The notes beneath the pieces were generated by a model. The model did no database searches. It worked only from the letters and a program-made list of their open reading frames with translations, and was not told the DNA's origin. The translations under genes and the position numbers were made by a program. From the NCBI GenBank assembly GCA_032988165.1, contig JANTQF010000033.1:124001-188000 (forward strand): a stretch of DNA of 64,000 nt, in the 5' to 3' direction. The DNA is from Emmonsiellopsis sp. PD_33 (Eukaryota > Ascomycota > Eurotiomycetes > Onygenales > Ajellomycetaceae). Of this stretch, positions 24,019 through 35,784 are shown piece by piece (positions within the stretch are counted from its first letter, which is position 1; each line of letters begins with the position of its first letter).

Positions 24019-26555
24019 CTACGCCCGAACTAGCAGTTGGGTAGATCGCCTTGATTTTCCTATTAGTGATACATTCATAAAGAAGGGTAAATCGAAATGC
24101 AAAGAGAGTTACGAGTATATACATACCTGTACAAGCCTTCTCCACGTGATAGAGCGATATCCAGTGGCCTTCTTTGGTCTTGCCCCACCAGCTATTTATG
24201 ACGGCCATGGTTAGCATGGACTATAGGGATGCGCGAAGAAAGAATAATAAAAAGTATGGACGGGTAGGAAAAGAATATCATGAGGCAGGGAGGGGAGGAG
24301 GAGGAAGTAGGGGAAAAACTTACTTATTCCCACGAATATTCTCCCCCTTCGTCCGGCAGGTCAAGTACACCTTGGTGTTGATGGGATACTGGCCAAATGC
24401 CACACACTTATTGCTAGTATTGGGACACTTCCTATGTCGAAGGCCGTCGGCGGTAACCTTGCATGTTCTTGCTTTGCGTGGGGGGTCGGGTTTGGTGGTT
24501 GGCTTTGGCTTTGGCTTCGGCTTAGGCTTAGATGTGGGTGTCGGTTTCGGTTTAGGGCTCGGCTTTGGCTTTGGCTTGGAGGTAGGTTTCGGTTTTGGTT
24601 TCGGGCTGGGCTTCGGCTTCGGCTTAGGTTTGGGCTTCGGTTTTGGTAGGGGTTTCGCGTTGAGGCAGGTTCCAAATATATGCCAACCCTTTGGAGACTA
24701 TGATGGTGAAGAGGTTAGGGATAAAACAGATGGGATTGGTCTTCGCCGTGGGGAATAGGAGAGACTTACGTAGATCACAACTTGGATGCGCATGCCGAGA
24801 CCTTTTCTTTTTTCAAGATCCATCTCATCAAGGTCGGTTGGGCCCCTTTTTGCGATGTCGGTCAGCTTGCCATCAGGCCCTATGCCTTCCCATGGTCTCA
24901 AAAATTCTCGTTGCACCTGGTCTCGTCGTTTCACCTTATCCCTCACTGCTGTCATTCGAGGTGCCTCAATCTCATCCAGCTCCTCGCCATCGCCGAAATC
25001 AATATCATCATCAATATCGAAACCACCACCATCCTCAAGATCATCAAAGTCAACACCGTCAAGCTCAAGACTTCGCTTATGAAACAGCGGCACAGGATTC
25101 AGGTCCGCTGTGATGGCAGTATCACCACTAGTTCCGGCTCTGATAGTCAGCGCGCCGCCAGCATAGGTGTCGATACTGATGCCCGACTTCTTCCGGTTCG
25201 CACAGGTCGATCCTTTGCTGTTGTACGTGTCAATAACCGTCTCGAATTGGGGTAATTTGGCCAAAAGCACGGCTTCGACTCCTTTCTTAAAAATCTTGAT
25301 TTGCGGACCAATAGTCCATTGCAGGTAAACATTGACGCTGCCCTTAAACTTGCTCTTCGACTTGAACTTCTTTGCAGAAAACTTTGGCCCCCATCCGGAG
25401 AACTTCTGATCGTCAGCATCGGCAAGATTGACCTTGGCTACCGCGGAGTTCGAAAGCTTAGCCACCGTGCCAAAGTCAAATTTGGCAGTTCCCTTGCTCT
25501 TGGTATCCGTTGAAACGCCCATCGAAAGTTTGAAAAAGAAGCCGACCTTGCCTATCTTGGGGATCTTCGTGCCCCAGATAGGGAGTTCGAGAATCTTTTT
25601 GGACTGGCTGAGAGAAAGGGTATACTTCGATTCCTTTTTTGAAATAATGGCCTCGAGACCAAGGTCTCCTCGGACATTGTGGGGCTTGATAGTCAGGGAG
25701 ACCTCCTTGGGTTTAAGCCACTTGACCTTGATCTTTAGTCGAGCCTTGAAACTTCCCGAAGTGCCGCAATCAACGCAATCCAGTTTCATACTGCCCTCGG
25801 AACCCTTCACGTCGACAATTTCACGATTGAAATTGTGTTTAATACCGAGGTTGACATCCTTCGTAAACCCCCATTCCCCTAGGCGTTTATGGAGACGGGA
25901 AGATGGATCGGGCACGTCCGCACTACCGTACTCGAGGTCGAATGTTTGTGCTACATCTTGCCACTCCTTCTCCTGGCCGTAAAGATTTGCGACGAAGTTC
26001 TTCTCATCATAGTCCACATCGTGGATTAGGTATGGAACGCGCTCGTCATCAGGACCGCAGCCTGGATCATCAGCGATCATGATGAACTTATGGGTTTCGT
26101 CATCGTTAACCCATTTCCATGCTCTGATGGCGTATTCAAATTGCTCCTTGCTATTGAAAGCCAGAACCATTTTGCTTCCGCATTGTAACGACTTTAGCAT
26201 GGGCTTGAAGCGCTCGACCGAGAGGACAAGTTGGCCGTCTTCGGTATATAATGTCATGTTTGCCATTGCGAAGGACGTGCCATCTAAATGATGTCAGTGT
26301 TGCCATTTTATGAGGGTCAGAAAACCTACTTTCTACTTTATTTCCCCAGAGGAGAGTTTCGATTTTTCGTGGATCCAGCTGAGAAAGATCATCTGCTCGT
26401 TTGGCGAGACTGGATTCTGGCATGAAATCTGACATATGAAGTGGGAGCAGGGTCACATCATCTGGAGAACCGTCCTCGTCAGCAGCAAAAGCCGAGCCAA
26501 GGAGACATAGTGTATAGAAAAGAAAGGAGAGAACGGAAAGGGGAGAGAGATGCAT
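24019..26555 (-). CDS. Secreted multidomain protein: DUF7029/DUF7223-like core, Lys-Pro stalk, SH3-like Cys domain
   Basis: Exons on the minus strand: 26555-26330, 26283-24770, 24697-24324, 24191-24127, 24059-24019; 739 aa. The start is the Met before a clean signal peptide (MHLSPLSVLSFLFYTLCLL); an in-frame Met 28 codons upstream is less likely. Residues about 80-170 (SVERFKPMLKSLQCGSKMVL, FIMIADDPGCGPDDERVPYL) and 210-480 match, as far as I recall, the fungal domains DUF7029 and DUF7223. Dibasic KR sites follow signal removal (LAKR-ADD) and cluster after the core (HKR-SLE, KVKR-RDQ, AKR-GPT, EKR-KGL), suggesting Kex2 cutting. A KPKP-type repeat (about 595-645) then links to a six-Cys-like module, CKVTADGLRHRKCPNTSNKC to NWWGKTKEGHWISLY, resembling bacterial-type SH3. 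Function unknown, probably cell-wall associated. The last exon (ending GKSRRSTQLLVRA) is uncertain. Confidence 0.78.
24504..24663 (-). repeat. Lys-Pro coding repeat (stalk)
   Basis: Imperfect tandem hexamers of the type ggctttggcttc on the plus strand encode KPKPKP/KPSP/KPTS units on the minus strand. Such tracts act as extended spacers in secreted proteins and tend to vary in length between strains. Confidence 0.8.
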
Positions 26556-28636
26556 TCTGGCTCCTTTGCGATCCATCGTGACAACGGACTCGGGTCCGAT
26601 GGTTCCAATGGCCTTAGAATGAGAAAGTAGATTCATCACAACACTTGGGATAACAACCAGCTTTATATGTTAGCAAATTTCCTCCATCTCCCTACCCATT
26701 CTCCTTCATCCACATGATGGACAACACCGAACGAGCTCTAGCAACACAGCCATTCGCACTGAATACGAGCAGAGCAAGCATGCTATGATAGAGAATAAAG
26801 GGAGAGGACTCGCAACCATGACTGTCAGTGGAGAGTAAGATTAGCTCCACTAGGGCCTAAGAAAACGATTCAACCATGATCGTGATGAACCCTCGTGTTT
26901 TGACTGGCCAGTATCACTCTTTCGAGCAATGAGGCAGACACGTTAGGGCGACAACTTAACTAGAGAGTTCTATTCCAATCTACCCTCGTCAAAGAGCGCT
27001 ATCATCCACACCCATCGTGTTCGCTTCTCTCGCAATGTGATGAGAGACACGTTGAAACTGCTAACAATCAACTAGCATGAACCACTGTGAGAAGCGCGAG
27101 GGCGCTTGACATATTTTTAGTAAAGATTAACCAAATGCAGTTTCCGTGAGGGATGCAAGGCGGCAAAGGGGGGCTTAGATACGAGTAGATCCCGCGTTCC
27201 TTGCTTTTCTGCAGCTAGACAGTCCGTGAGTTGTTGGACTTCCTGCCGACTGTATGTTCTAGGAACGAATTCGGCAAGCATGGTAGAGGTACTTTGGGCC
27301 GGTAAATCCCACAAGACATGCGTATTCTCTCAGCACTGCTTTTGCCAGGGCAAAGACATAAAGAAAGCGACCGGGACACCGGCATCCCTAGGATCCAATT
27401 GAGCCTTCAAACGAACATCGTCCGTTGTTGGTCATATTCAAAAGTCGGCAGAGCTTCGAAACAAGTCGGACATAGCTTTGCTCTGCCCACATCGTATATG
27501 CATGTTCTTATTATATAAATCCTCCCTGGGGTCGAACCTTGGAAGTGATCAATTATTAGTCTCCTGGTGAAAACATTGGTCTGGAACGTTGCACCGTTCA
27601 AGGATCTGATTGGCGCCCTGAGCGCGAGAGAAAGTGAAAACAGGGAGGCGAACAAGGCACGCCGAGGCATGGATGGCATGATGCCATAGTCATATACGAG
27701 ATAGAATCTCGTATTTAACAGGAAACGATTTCTTCTCAGGGTTTGTCTCTTGTGAAGTTGAGATGTTCATTCAATGGTGGACAAATTAAGGTTGGGAGAG
27801 GCTCTGGACGAAGTTTGGGTCGGATGGCGGACAAACTGATGTTCCGGAACTAAGTCCAAAACAGGAGATAACTAGCTTAATCCATGGATTGAACCTTGGG
27901 TCAGGTGACCTCGGCTAATATCTAGAAACCTTCCCTGCTGGACTACATCCCCGTCTTATTTAAACCAGCATCATGAATGAATGAGGACATGTTCCCATCT
28001 AATATTTCAATTTCCCCCCCAAGAGATTTCTTTTCTTGGCTAGTGTAATGAGAAAAAAATAATACGCCTATATACTCTTATTATGACAAAGCGCTTCGTC
28101 CTACGAAGATCTGATGCAATTTGCCCCGTTTCTACACTGCCTTCTCGTTACCAGCATGGACAAATACATGCATATTAGGGGCTGAGGATTTAACAAGTTG
28201 TTTTTCATATAATTTCACATATCCATGACGTATTTAGATCAGTAGTTTGGGGAATTCCAGCGCCAGGGTTTCTAACTTTAATAACTTCGGAACATTTGTG
28301 CGGAGTGTTGATCATCTCTATTTTTAATAAACCCTGTTAGAAAATCAACCTTAGCATGGATTTGGGATCATCGAAAAAGCGCATATGAGAACTAGGAATC
28401 TCCCGTGTATCGATAGATTCAATACTGACAAGCTATTTTAAAAGGAAGGACCAGCTGCAAGGTTGGCGGACCATCATGGGTTTCGCATTCGACACTACCT
28501 ATATACAGGAGATAACATAGGGTTGGCCATAATAAATATATACATGAACGTATTCAACCTAAAAAGATTCTCGGCCTCAAAAAAATCCTTCAGGGCTTCG
28601 GCTAGGGAGTCCATAACGATGTTCATGGTAGCGCAG
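26556..28636. other. Intergenic region with possible coding debris
   Basis: About 2.1 kb. On the minus strand, 27679 downward opens MPSMPRRALFASLFSLSLAL, which looks like a secretion signal. Another frame, 27314-27117, reads coding-like (EFVPRTYSRQEVQQLTDCLA). No splice scheme joins them without stops, so no gene is called. The rest is AT-rich and shows nothing. Confidence 0.4.
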
Positions 28637-29409
28637 TTACCAGATTGTGACATAGGAGGAACCGCTGCTCTGGTATCCCTCACTCGCCATAATCTGGTAG
28701 TTGTGGGTTCCCATCTGCATTCCATACTGAGCCCAGGCATTGACATGGTTCTGGAAGGTAACGGTACCGCTCGTGCGCTTGGAGGTACGGACGGACCAGT
28801 ATTGGGTAAAGGTCCTGGTTCCCTCGATCGATGGCGCATTGACGCGAAGGGCCGTGTAAATGTTATATGTTCCGCCGTCGGTAGTCACAGTACCCTTAAA
28901 TGTGCCGCCATCGCCAGGGTTGTAGGTGCCGTAGTTCTCAACAATATAATACTCGACAAGAGGGTTTTGAATCCATCCATAGACGGTCAGGTAAGCATTA
29001 CCGCTAGGATTGAAGGTGGAAGCGTAGTTGATAACCCTGAACAAAGAATAGATGAATTAGAAATTTAGCGAAACTTGGAACTGTGGATTAAAGTGGTTAA
29101 GTGTTTGGAATACCTGTTGCCACTTCCGGTTGACCATCCCTTGCCGCCAACCCAATTCCCGCAGTCTTGCCATTGAACGCCATACTCGCCATTGGCAGGG
29201 CCGTTAGTGTACTGGACCCAACCGCCATTGTCCGTCCAGAAGGAATAAAAGTAACCACCATGATAACCGGTAGAGCTTGGAGTTCCACCACGCGCAAAGA
29301 GTTCGTGAGGAGAAGTGGTATTGGTAGCGTCCTCGGAGAGCGCTACGGGGGAAGCGTAGCTCCCAATCGCGGCGGCACACGCGAGAATAAGATGGGAGAA
29401 TGAAACCAT
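28637..29409 (-). CDS. Endo-1,4-beta-xylanase, glycoside hydrolase family 11
   Basis: Secreted retaining xylanase that cuts the beta-1,4 backbone of xylan. Exons on the minus strand: 29409-29114 and 29036-28637; the single intron splits the Arg codon in GSGNR-VINYAS, the usual GH11 intron region. 231 aa. A signal peptide (MVSFSHLILACAAAIGSYAS) is followed by a short propeptide ending near LFARGG. The jelly-roll blocks are all present: GYFYSFWTDNGG, YGVQWQDCGNWVGGKGW, NPLVEYYIVENYGTYNPG (nucleophile Glu about residue 127), QYWSVRTSKRTSGTV, and MASEGYQSSGSSYVTIW (acid/base Glu about residue 218). There is no carbohydrate-binding module. Upstream lie a TATA box and XlnR/CreA-like sites, consistent with xylose induction and glucose repression. 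Looks intact. Confidence 0.97.
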
Positions 29410-29510
29410 GATTGAAGATTTGCAGACGTATGGCTGCTGGATTTGACGCTGGGTAAACGTTGAGAGGGACTGATTTCTTGATAGATTCCCGGATTATGGC
29501 TCTCCATCCT

Positions 29511-29520
29511 CCTTTTATAT
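29511..29520 (-). promoter_or_regulatory. TATA box of the xylanase gene
   Basis: Minus-strand atataaaagg lies about 105 bp before the ATG at 29409, a normal spacing for a highly expressed secreted-enzyme gene. Confidence 0.65.
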
Positions 29521-29834
29521 TCATCTTGATCACCGTCCTCCCCCCCCCATATCTAGATAGAAATGGGGTATGCGAGGCTCCTATTTTTGCCGTTTAGCAA
29601 TCGAATCCCGGATGAATGTGCCATTGTCAAAAGAACATGGCAAATTAACCAGGTCGCGTCATCGATGGCTGTATACGAAAAGGCATCATTGGGAATTCAG
29701 GGCGCCGAGTCCGACGTTCTACCTAACGATGCTTAGCCAGTGGTTCCAGATCGCAGCAAACTTCTCTGAAACGATACTCGGGTAACTATCCCGAAGCCAA
29801 CACCCCGAGAAAATGAAATGGGATGTCTTGGTTC

Positions 29835-29840
29835 GCGGGG
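29835..29840 (+). promoter_or_regulatory. CreA-type site (gcgggg)
   Basis: Matches the carbon-catabolite repressor consensus SYGGRG, 426 bp upstream of the xylanase ATG and 34 bp from the XlnR-type site. A short motif, supported mainly by context. Confidence 0.35.
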
Positions 29841-29873
29841 ACAATGGGTGGTTTCCGGAACAAGCGGACTCAC

Positions 29874-29880
29874 GGCTAAA
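29874..29880 (+). promoter_or_regulatory. XlnR-type site (ggctaaa)
   Basis: Exact match to the GGCTAAA element bound by the xylanolytic activator XlnR, about 465 bp upstream of the xylanase ATG. A related ggctaat lies at 30063. XlnR sites work in either orientation in known promoters. Confidence 0.5.
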
Positions 29881-31474
29881 ATCATGTTCAGCTAAGATAT
29901 AGCCATTGCGACGATTTTATCTCTGATGAAGAATTTGAGAAATTTAGTTCAAAAAGGGGGCGCATTTTGGCGGCCACTTTTCGTCTCCGCGAACGCCACC
30001 AAAAAATGGGGAAGTTGGGGAAATTATAGAGAAGAGACTATTAATGTGGGGATTTGAAATCCGGCTAATTCAGAACATAGTCTGAAGAATGTCCACCCGC
30101 ATCAATGGAGAGGAGTGGTGGTTCGCGTATGCTAAATATCTCTGCTAGAATAACAACATCGAGCACCATGATGTTATCAAGATGTCAGACAATAATATCA
30201 GAAGTCCCTTTTAATTCCCATGCATTCCGGGGCCTTCATTTGCCAATTCTTGACAATCTGAAGAGCGGGTTCAAACCTTGATAGCACAAAAAGAAAGCCG
30301 AGGATATATTTCAGGCCGTTATTTCTCCAGCCCAAAGGTGAAGTTGAATTTATCCGCGATTACAGAATCAACAGTCGAGTTTTCCGAGACGGGTCCATCC
30401 ATGTCAGCCACAGCATCAGCCAACACATATATGCAAGACCATCCGGAGGTGTGGTGACTTCGAAGCGGGGTGGCTAGAAATCTAGTATCAACAACTGGTT
30501 TCGATCGTGGTAGAAGCGGCTGATATGCGGACGCCTTCTTCTTTGGAGCGGGCAAGCATATGGCGAGCAAGGTTCCATGGTCGTTCGAGTCCATGCTGGA
30601 ACGGAGTTTTTAGTGGCCTTTGTTGATGTTCAGATGCAGTCAGCTTGCATACTAGAGCCATCCTTGATGAAAAGGCTTCTAGATCATTCTGGATTTTAGC
30701 CCTCAAGAAGGGCTCTCACATCATAATACTTTTACATCTATAAGTCTCTCAGCCGGACGGCATCTTTAAAATCTAGGCTATCTGACTCGACCAGAATTTC
30801 AACATATCGGTTAAGACGAGATTATCCGTGAAGAACTTGAATGATTGATATGGTGGAGTGATATCATTAGAGTTCCTATACACTATTCTAAACACAGTTA
30901 GGAGCCCGTTTATTTCGTTTATTTCCCGTTCATGGTCCATGGATCCAATTACCCGGGCGGTCCCTTGTTGATCCCAAACCCTAATTACTCGAAGCTGGCA
31001 TCCATCAGTTCGATTCTAGGGACGAACATCCGGCAGCTGCGTCCGAATAGCAGGGGATATTCGGCATTGGCCGTTCGCCATGGCGGGCAATAGATCCGTC
31101 ATGCCTGTAGCTCGATCAGCCGCCGTCGCGTCCATAATTCCCATTGAAGATCAGAACGGGCGTTTGCTAAAACTGGAAGATAATATCCTGTAGGCTGGTC
31201 GGCAAAGCGGAATTCACCGCCTGATATGATCTTTTATAAGGCCATGATGATTGGATTGGGCAATATGGTTCAATCTAGACGTTCTACGCAACGCATTCCT
31301 GATTACTACAGAGTATACTCGTATGATCGCTCGAATGAAACACTTCATGCTAAGGTCAGCGGGAGATTGAACTACTGGAGACTGGGAAGAGGTACTATCT
31401 AATAGTCTTAATCATAAGGTCTTGAAATGATAAATTTTTCTGTGTAATAGGACAGATGTATCCATAATGTTATC

Positions 31475-33274
31475 TTACTTATTTCTTTGCGCCGGCTGCA
31501 CTATATCCCTCCGCGTAAAATTGACATAAAAGTCAGACTGCTTGACAAACCAAGCATTGGTCGTCTTCCATTCTTTGTTTGGATTCTCGAAATTAATCTA
31601 AGAAATTTGTTTAGCTCAGCCATGCTGTTCAGAAACTCGGCCGTTTTGAGAAAAAAGCTTACCTCAAATCTCCTCAACAGGCTAGGAACAACTTTGTAGA
31701 TTTCCAATAGACTGATGTTCTTCCCAATACACGTCCTACTGCCCATGCCAAATTGAAACATCATGCTATTCATTTGCTTGATTCTCCTCTCCTCGGCCTC
31801 TCTATCTTCCTTAGGGTCAGGCAGCCACCGTTCCGGTCTGTACTCATCCACATCTAGTCCGAATATTTCTGGCCGTCGATGAATTAGCCAGGCCGAGCAT
31901 CCTACAATAGTCCCTCCCTTAACGTGGTGACCTGCAATCTCGGCCCCTTGTCGGGGAACAATGCGTTCAAGGGGAAGTCCGGCTGCAGGATGCATACGGA
32001 AAGCCTCTTGAATGCACGCATGGAGATAGACTAGCTTCTGGGCTTCAGCAAAGGTGACCAAGCCAGTCTTATTATCTGAGAAGCAGCCTGATTTTGTTGC
32101 ATCATCTAGCTCCTGTTTAAGCTTCTCATAGCAAGATCTGTTCCGAAGAAGGTAGTAAAATACGGACGATAGCGAGATAGCTGTGGTTTCTGAGCCAGCG
32201 AATGCCATCGATACAGCCATAGTTTGGACGAGATTGTCGGTCATAAACTCAGGTCTTGTCTCTTTGGCAGCAATGAACTTTGACAGAAGATCGGGACTCG
32301 ACGCTTGCTTCTCCATGACGCTACTGGGAAGATCTGTTTTTGAGGTCTCCGGAATGAGCCGCTCAGCCATGCGAGCACGCGCAAACCTAGCTACGGGGAA
32401 TGTCGAATCGAAGAGGCCCCATTGCGATAACTTCAGGTAAATCGGATTTTTGAGAAGAATTAAATCCAAAAAGGGAATCTGCCCGATCTGAAAGGTGTGA
32501 GAAGAGTTGAACAGAATATCTTGAGGAAAGACTTACTGGGGCCACGTAGAGAAAAAGACCACTCAGATATGCAACAATTCCCTCCACGTCTTCATTCTTC
32601 TCGACAAATCCATGCCTCTTACTATATGTGATCTCGCCAATCACATCAAACGCATAGAACTGTAGCCAGGTTGTAAAGTCGCACACTTTCTTCCCTCCCG
32701 CGAAGAGCTTCTCGGTTTGGTCCAGGAATAGCTTGGTTGTATTGTCAACAAAGGGCTCATACTGGACTAGGGCGGTCATGGAGAATGCAGCATTGACACA
32801 ACGACGGAATTGCGAGTGGAAGTCATTGTCAGTGGTGCTGAAAAGAGAGGGCAAGCGCCATCCTCGTGCAACTGATTGCTGAACACGGTAGAAATCGGAC
32901 TGCCGAAGTTGATTTTAGTACATAGCCAGATACAGGTAGGCAAAAACACATGTACTTACTTTGACAAAGCCCTTATTGAGGCCGTAGATGGTTTTAAGGG
33001 CTGCTGGGTCTGCAAACGAGAGAGTGTTTGGACCTATTCGGACGACATCCCCATACTTGGCGTGAAGAGCCTGATGCGTTATCTCGGCACGACGTCCGTA
33101 TACATCCCAAAAGCGCCACCAATCCGTCAGTGAGGCTAGAAATGGCCCAGGATACTTATTCAACCCGTTTCGGTACCGATTCCTCAACAGCCATCCCGAA
33201 AACAGCGTTATGAACACCAGGGACCAGTGGCGAGACAATGTCTGGAGTAATGATCCAATGATCCCGCTATCCAT
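31475..33274 (-). CDS. Cytochrome P450 monooxygenase (pisatin demethylase-like class)
   Basis: Heme-thiolate monooxygenase, probably anchored in the ER with NADPH-P450 reductase as partner. Exons on the minus strand: 33274-32960, 32899-32537, 32487-31663, 31597-31475; 541 aa, normal for the family. N-terminal anchor about residues 17-33 (WSLVFITLFSGWLL), then the Pro-rich hinge NKYPGPFLASLTDWWRFWDV. I-helix AFAGSETTAIS (about 323-328), K-helix ExxR in QEAFRMHPAAGLPLER, PERF-type PERWLPD, heme-binding FQFGMGSRTCIGKNIS with the ligand Cys near residue 489. This signature resembles the pisatin-demethylase/benzoate-type group used in phytoalexin detoxification or secondary metabolism; the substrate is not readable. 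A divergently transcribed MFS transporter lies 2.5 kb away. Confidence 0.94.
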
Positions 33275-35784
33275 ATTGAGTGACGATGAGGTTGCTTGTC
33301 AGGGACGACTTGAGGAATGTGCTTCGTTCACTGTCGTAGTATTTTCGGTCTCACGTAGAGAACGAGAGGATCGTACTACTAATTGGGGGGGCACAGCATG
33401 GAATTTAAGGGTCTTCGGGATTAGATACTACTCGAGTAGTAATAAAAAAAAAGCCGATAAACGTGGCAATGCATCTCGAACAAACCCATGACGAGATGCT
33501 CGATTGACGGCTCTCAGCAATTTGCGCAGTGCCGTTGATTGCATCCCTGTATAGCTAAACGGCCTCCGGGGTAGGATGGGGAGCCCAAGAGGTGGGTGGG
33601 GTATGCCAAAGCTCCCCCGCCATCTTCGGTAATTGAACGCGGCACATCATACATGCTTGGGATGATGGTTGCAAGCTGCGGCTGAGCTACTGTACGCATT
33701 CCTCTCCATCACTGTGGCAGCAGAGGAATGGCCGCGGTTGGAGGCTGAGACAAGCAGCGTGGTAGTTGGTCCATGGGCAGAAATAGAGATGAATGTCCAG
33801 TCGACTCAAGAAAATGGGTAGGCGTGTTGACAGTAAGAAAAAAGTAGTCGGTAACTAGTAATAATAAATAGTTCCGCTCCCCATTTTCTTGAATTGACGG
33901 AGAATAAAACAGGAAATAGGAACAAAGAAACCGTAGTGCATCATCCATGATCGAACACGCGCCTATACCAATTAGTACCTCTTTACAATCCACGAAGTGA
34001 ATTGTATGAGAAGGCTGCTAAAAGGGGTTTTAATGCATCCTGCGTGAATTGACATCGAGTCGGAATCCAATCTGGAATCGAATGGCAACGATGGATCCTA
34101 CCACCAGGCCAAATGATGCTGGTTTGTTGTTGTAGGGTTTTGTCCCAAACTCAATTTGTTCTATGAGTGGGAGCCGTGGACAGACCGGGGATATAAAAAG
34201 CAGCTTGGGGAAATGAGCAATTGGGCATTTCGATATTGCCTAGATGTGGTGAAGAGATGCTTTGGTTCTTATGCTTGATATTTGACCGAGGAGGGTGCAT
34301 GGACCTTTCGGGAAGATATAGTTAACATATTCTATAACTATATTTCCCGGGCTCCCTGAAACATTCTCAAGATCGAAACCAATCGAACTTTATCCTCTAC
34401 CACAAAAACACAACTGGTTACAGCCACGTGAACCAACCCCCTGAACCTGCAGAGTGTTTTTCATGGCATTTCTATTTCTATCTCGCTTGGAGTGTTAGTG
34501 GACCGAGGGCGAGACTCGTCGGTCTGCAGTGAGTTTCCCTATCCCCTACTCTGATCCCGTAAATCGCGGTTGACCAAAGACTTGGAATGGTGGAATGAGT
34601 TTTCCATTCATCATTGGTTCATGTCAAAAATCCTGATGGTGACCGGACTACTCGCTATGTTTGCTAACGGGGACATTGGATGCAACTGGCAGACAGGGAT
34701 AAGGGAAGAAACCGTTCACGATATCCAGCGAATGGGAATGGTGGACGGAGTAGATCAACGGAGGATACATGTTCACTGTTTCCCAAACAGACACATCAAG
34801 GATGAACCAACTACCAACAAGTCTTTGAAGACAGAAAATTCGATACCTGCATCGCGCACAACACTGGCATGTCTGCCAATTCAACAATCTGGTAGACCAA
34901 CCTGGTCATATATTGAAAGCGCCTCTTCAAGAGAATCAGAAGAGCATCCATAGCATCCCAGCCAGATCTCGTTCATCTTTTAATGCAGGGTTGGGACGTT
35001 ATTACATATCGACGCGATTTACACCAGGCAGACTCATCCATGATGGCGTTTCCTTTCGCAAGGTTAAAAGAATCTCTAACTTAAACCTTAAGAAGGTTAG
35101 TTATGAAACTTCATTCGCAGGGTTAGAAAAGGCCCGAATGCCGCCAACTCGCTGTCTATCAGGATGCTTGGGATTCTCGATAACCCGGTCATAGCGGCCT
35201 CCCGGTAGTTGGCTTCGGCATCACCACAGCCTCGGATCTGAGCAAATGGGCCATTCGTGCCGACAGACGACAGACATGTTGTGTAAGTGATGCGGTAGTC
35301 GTAACGCGTGTGTTTACCTCAAGCCATCTCATCCTGCTTCCAGATAAACTTCGAGGGGAATTTGCGGGGGAGTTCAAGATCCAGTTGGCAGCCAGCTCGC
35401 CCGGCAACTGCCGTCATCTAGATGCCGATGGGGTCGCGGGCTCACGAGGCTGGCGCTCGCGCCTTCAAGGATGTTGATATCGAAACGCAATCCAAGGGGT
35501 CGCTAAGTAAAAGCTTGCGCCCTCACTGGCCTCATCGAAATACCGCCAATAACTGCCCGCTGCCCTGCAAGTTGGCCGGACATTCCACCGATACCCACAT
35601 TTGATGCGACTAGCCGGCTAGTATGGTCTGGGGTAGGCTGGGGAGACGCCCCAGATCCAATGCGGAGCAAATATTTCATCCTTCGCTTTGGAATATATTA
35701 TCCGCACCGTCACGCCTCTAGCAGCCCCAGCGGTTTCTCAAGGGAGTAACTTCAACATCATTAGTATAAGGTTACGCTGCAGCC
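33275..35784. other. Long divergent spacer between P450 and MFS genes
   Basis: 2.5 kb between two genes that start away from each other, so both promoters lie here. AT-rich patches at 33430-33450 and 34300-34350; short frames show no known family. The size leaves room for a lost gene, but I see no remnant I can name. Confidence 0.5.

Larger units (their letters stand above)
29410..31474. other. Xylanase upstream region and gene-poor spacer
   Basis: The first 700 bp serve as xylanase promoter (TATA, XlnR and CreA-like sites listed separately). At 30319-30706, minus-strand frames contain a coding-like end, SVIADKFNFTFGLEK, but no start or intron pattern gives a gene; possibly a relic. 30710-31474 shows nothing recognisable. 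Confidence 0.45.

Noticed and set aside
27117..27679. Possible small secreted protein (signal-like MPSMPRRALFASLFSLSLAL)
   Set aside because: The signal-like start runs into a frame without conserved features, and the coding-like piece at 27314-27117 cannot be joined to it without stops.
34570..34953. 127-codon plus-strand frame between P450 and MFS
   Set aside because: Random-looking composition, no homology I can recognise and no splice partners.
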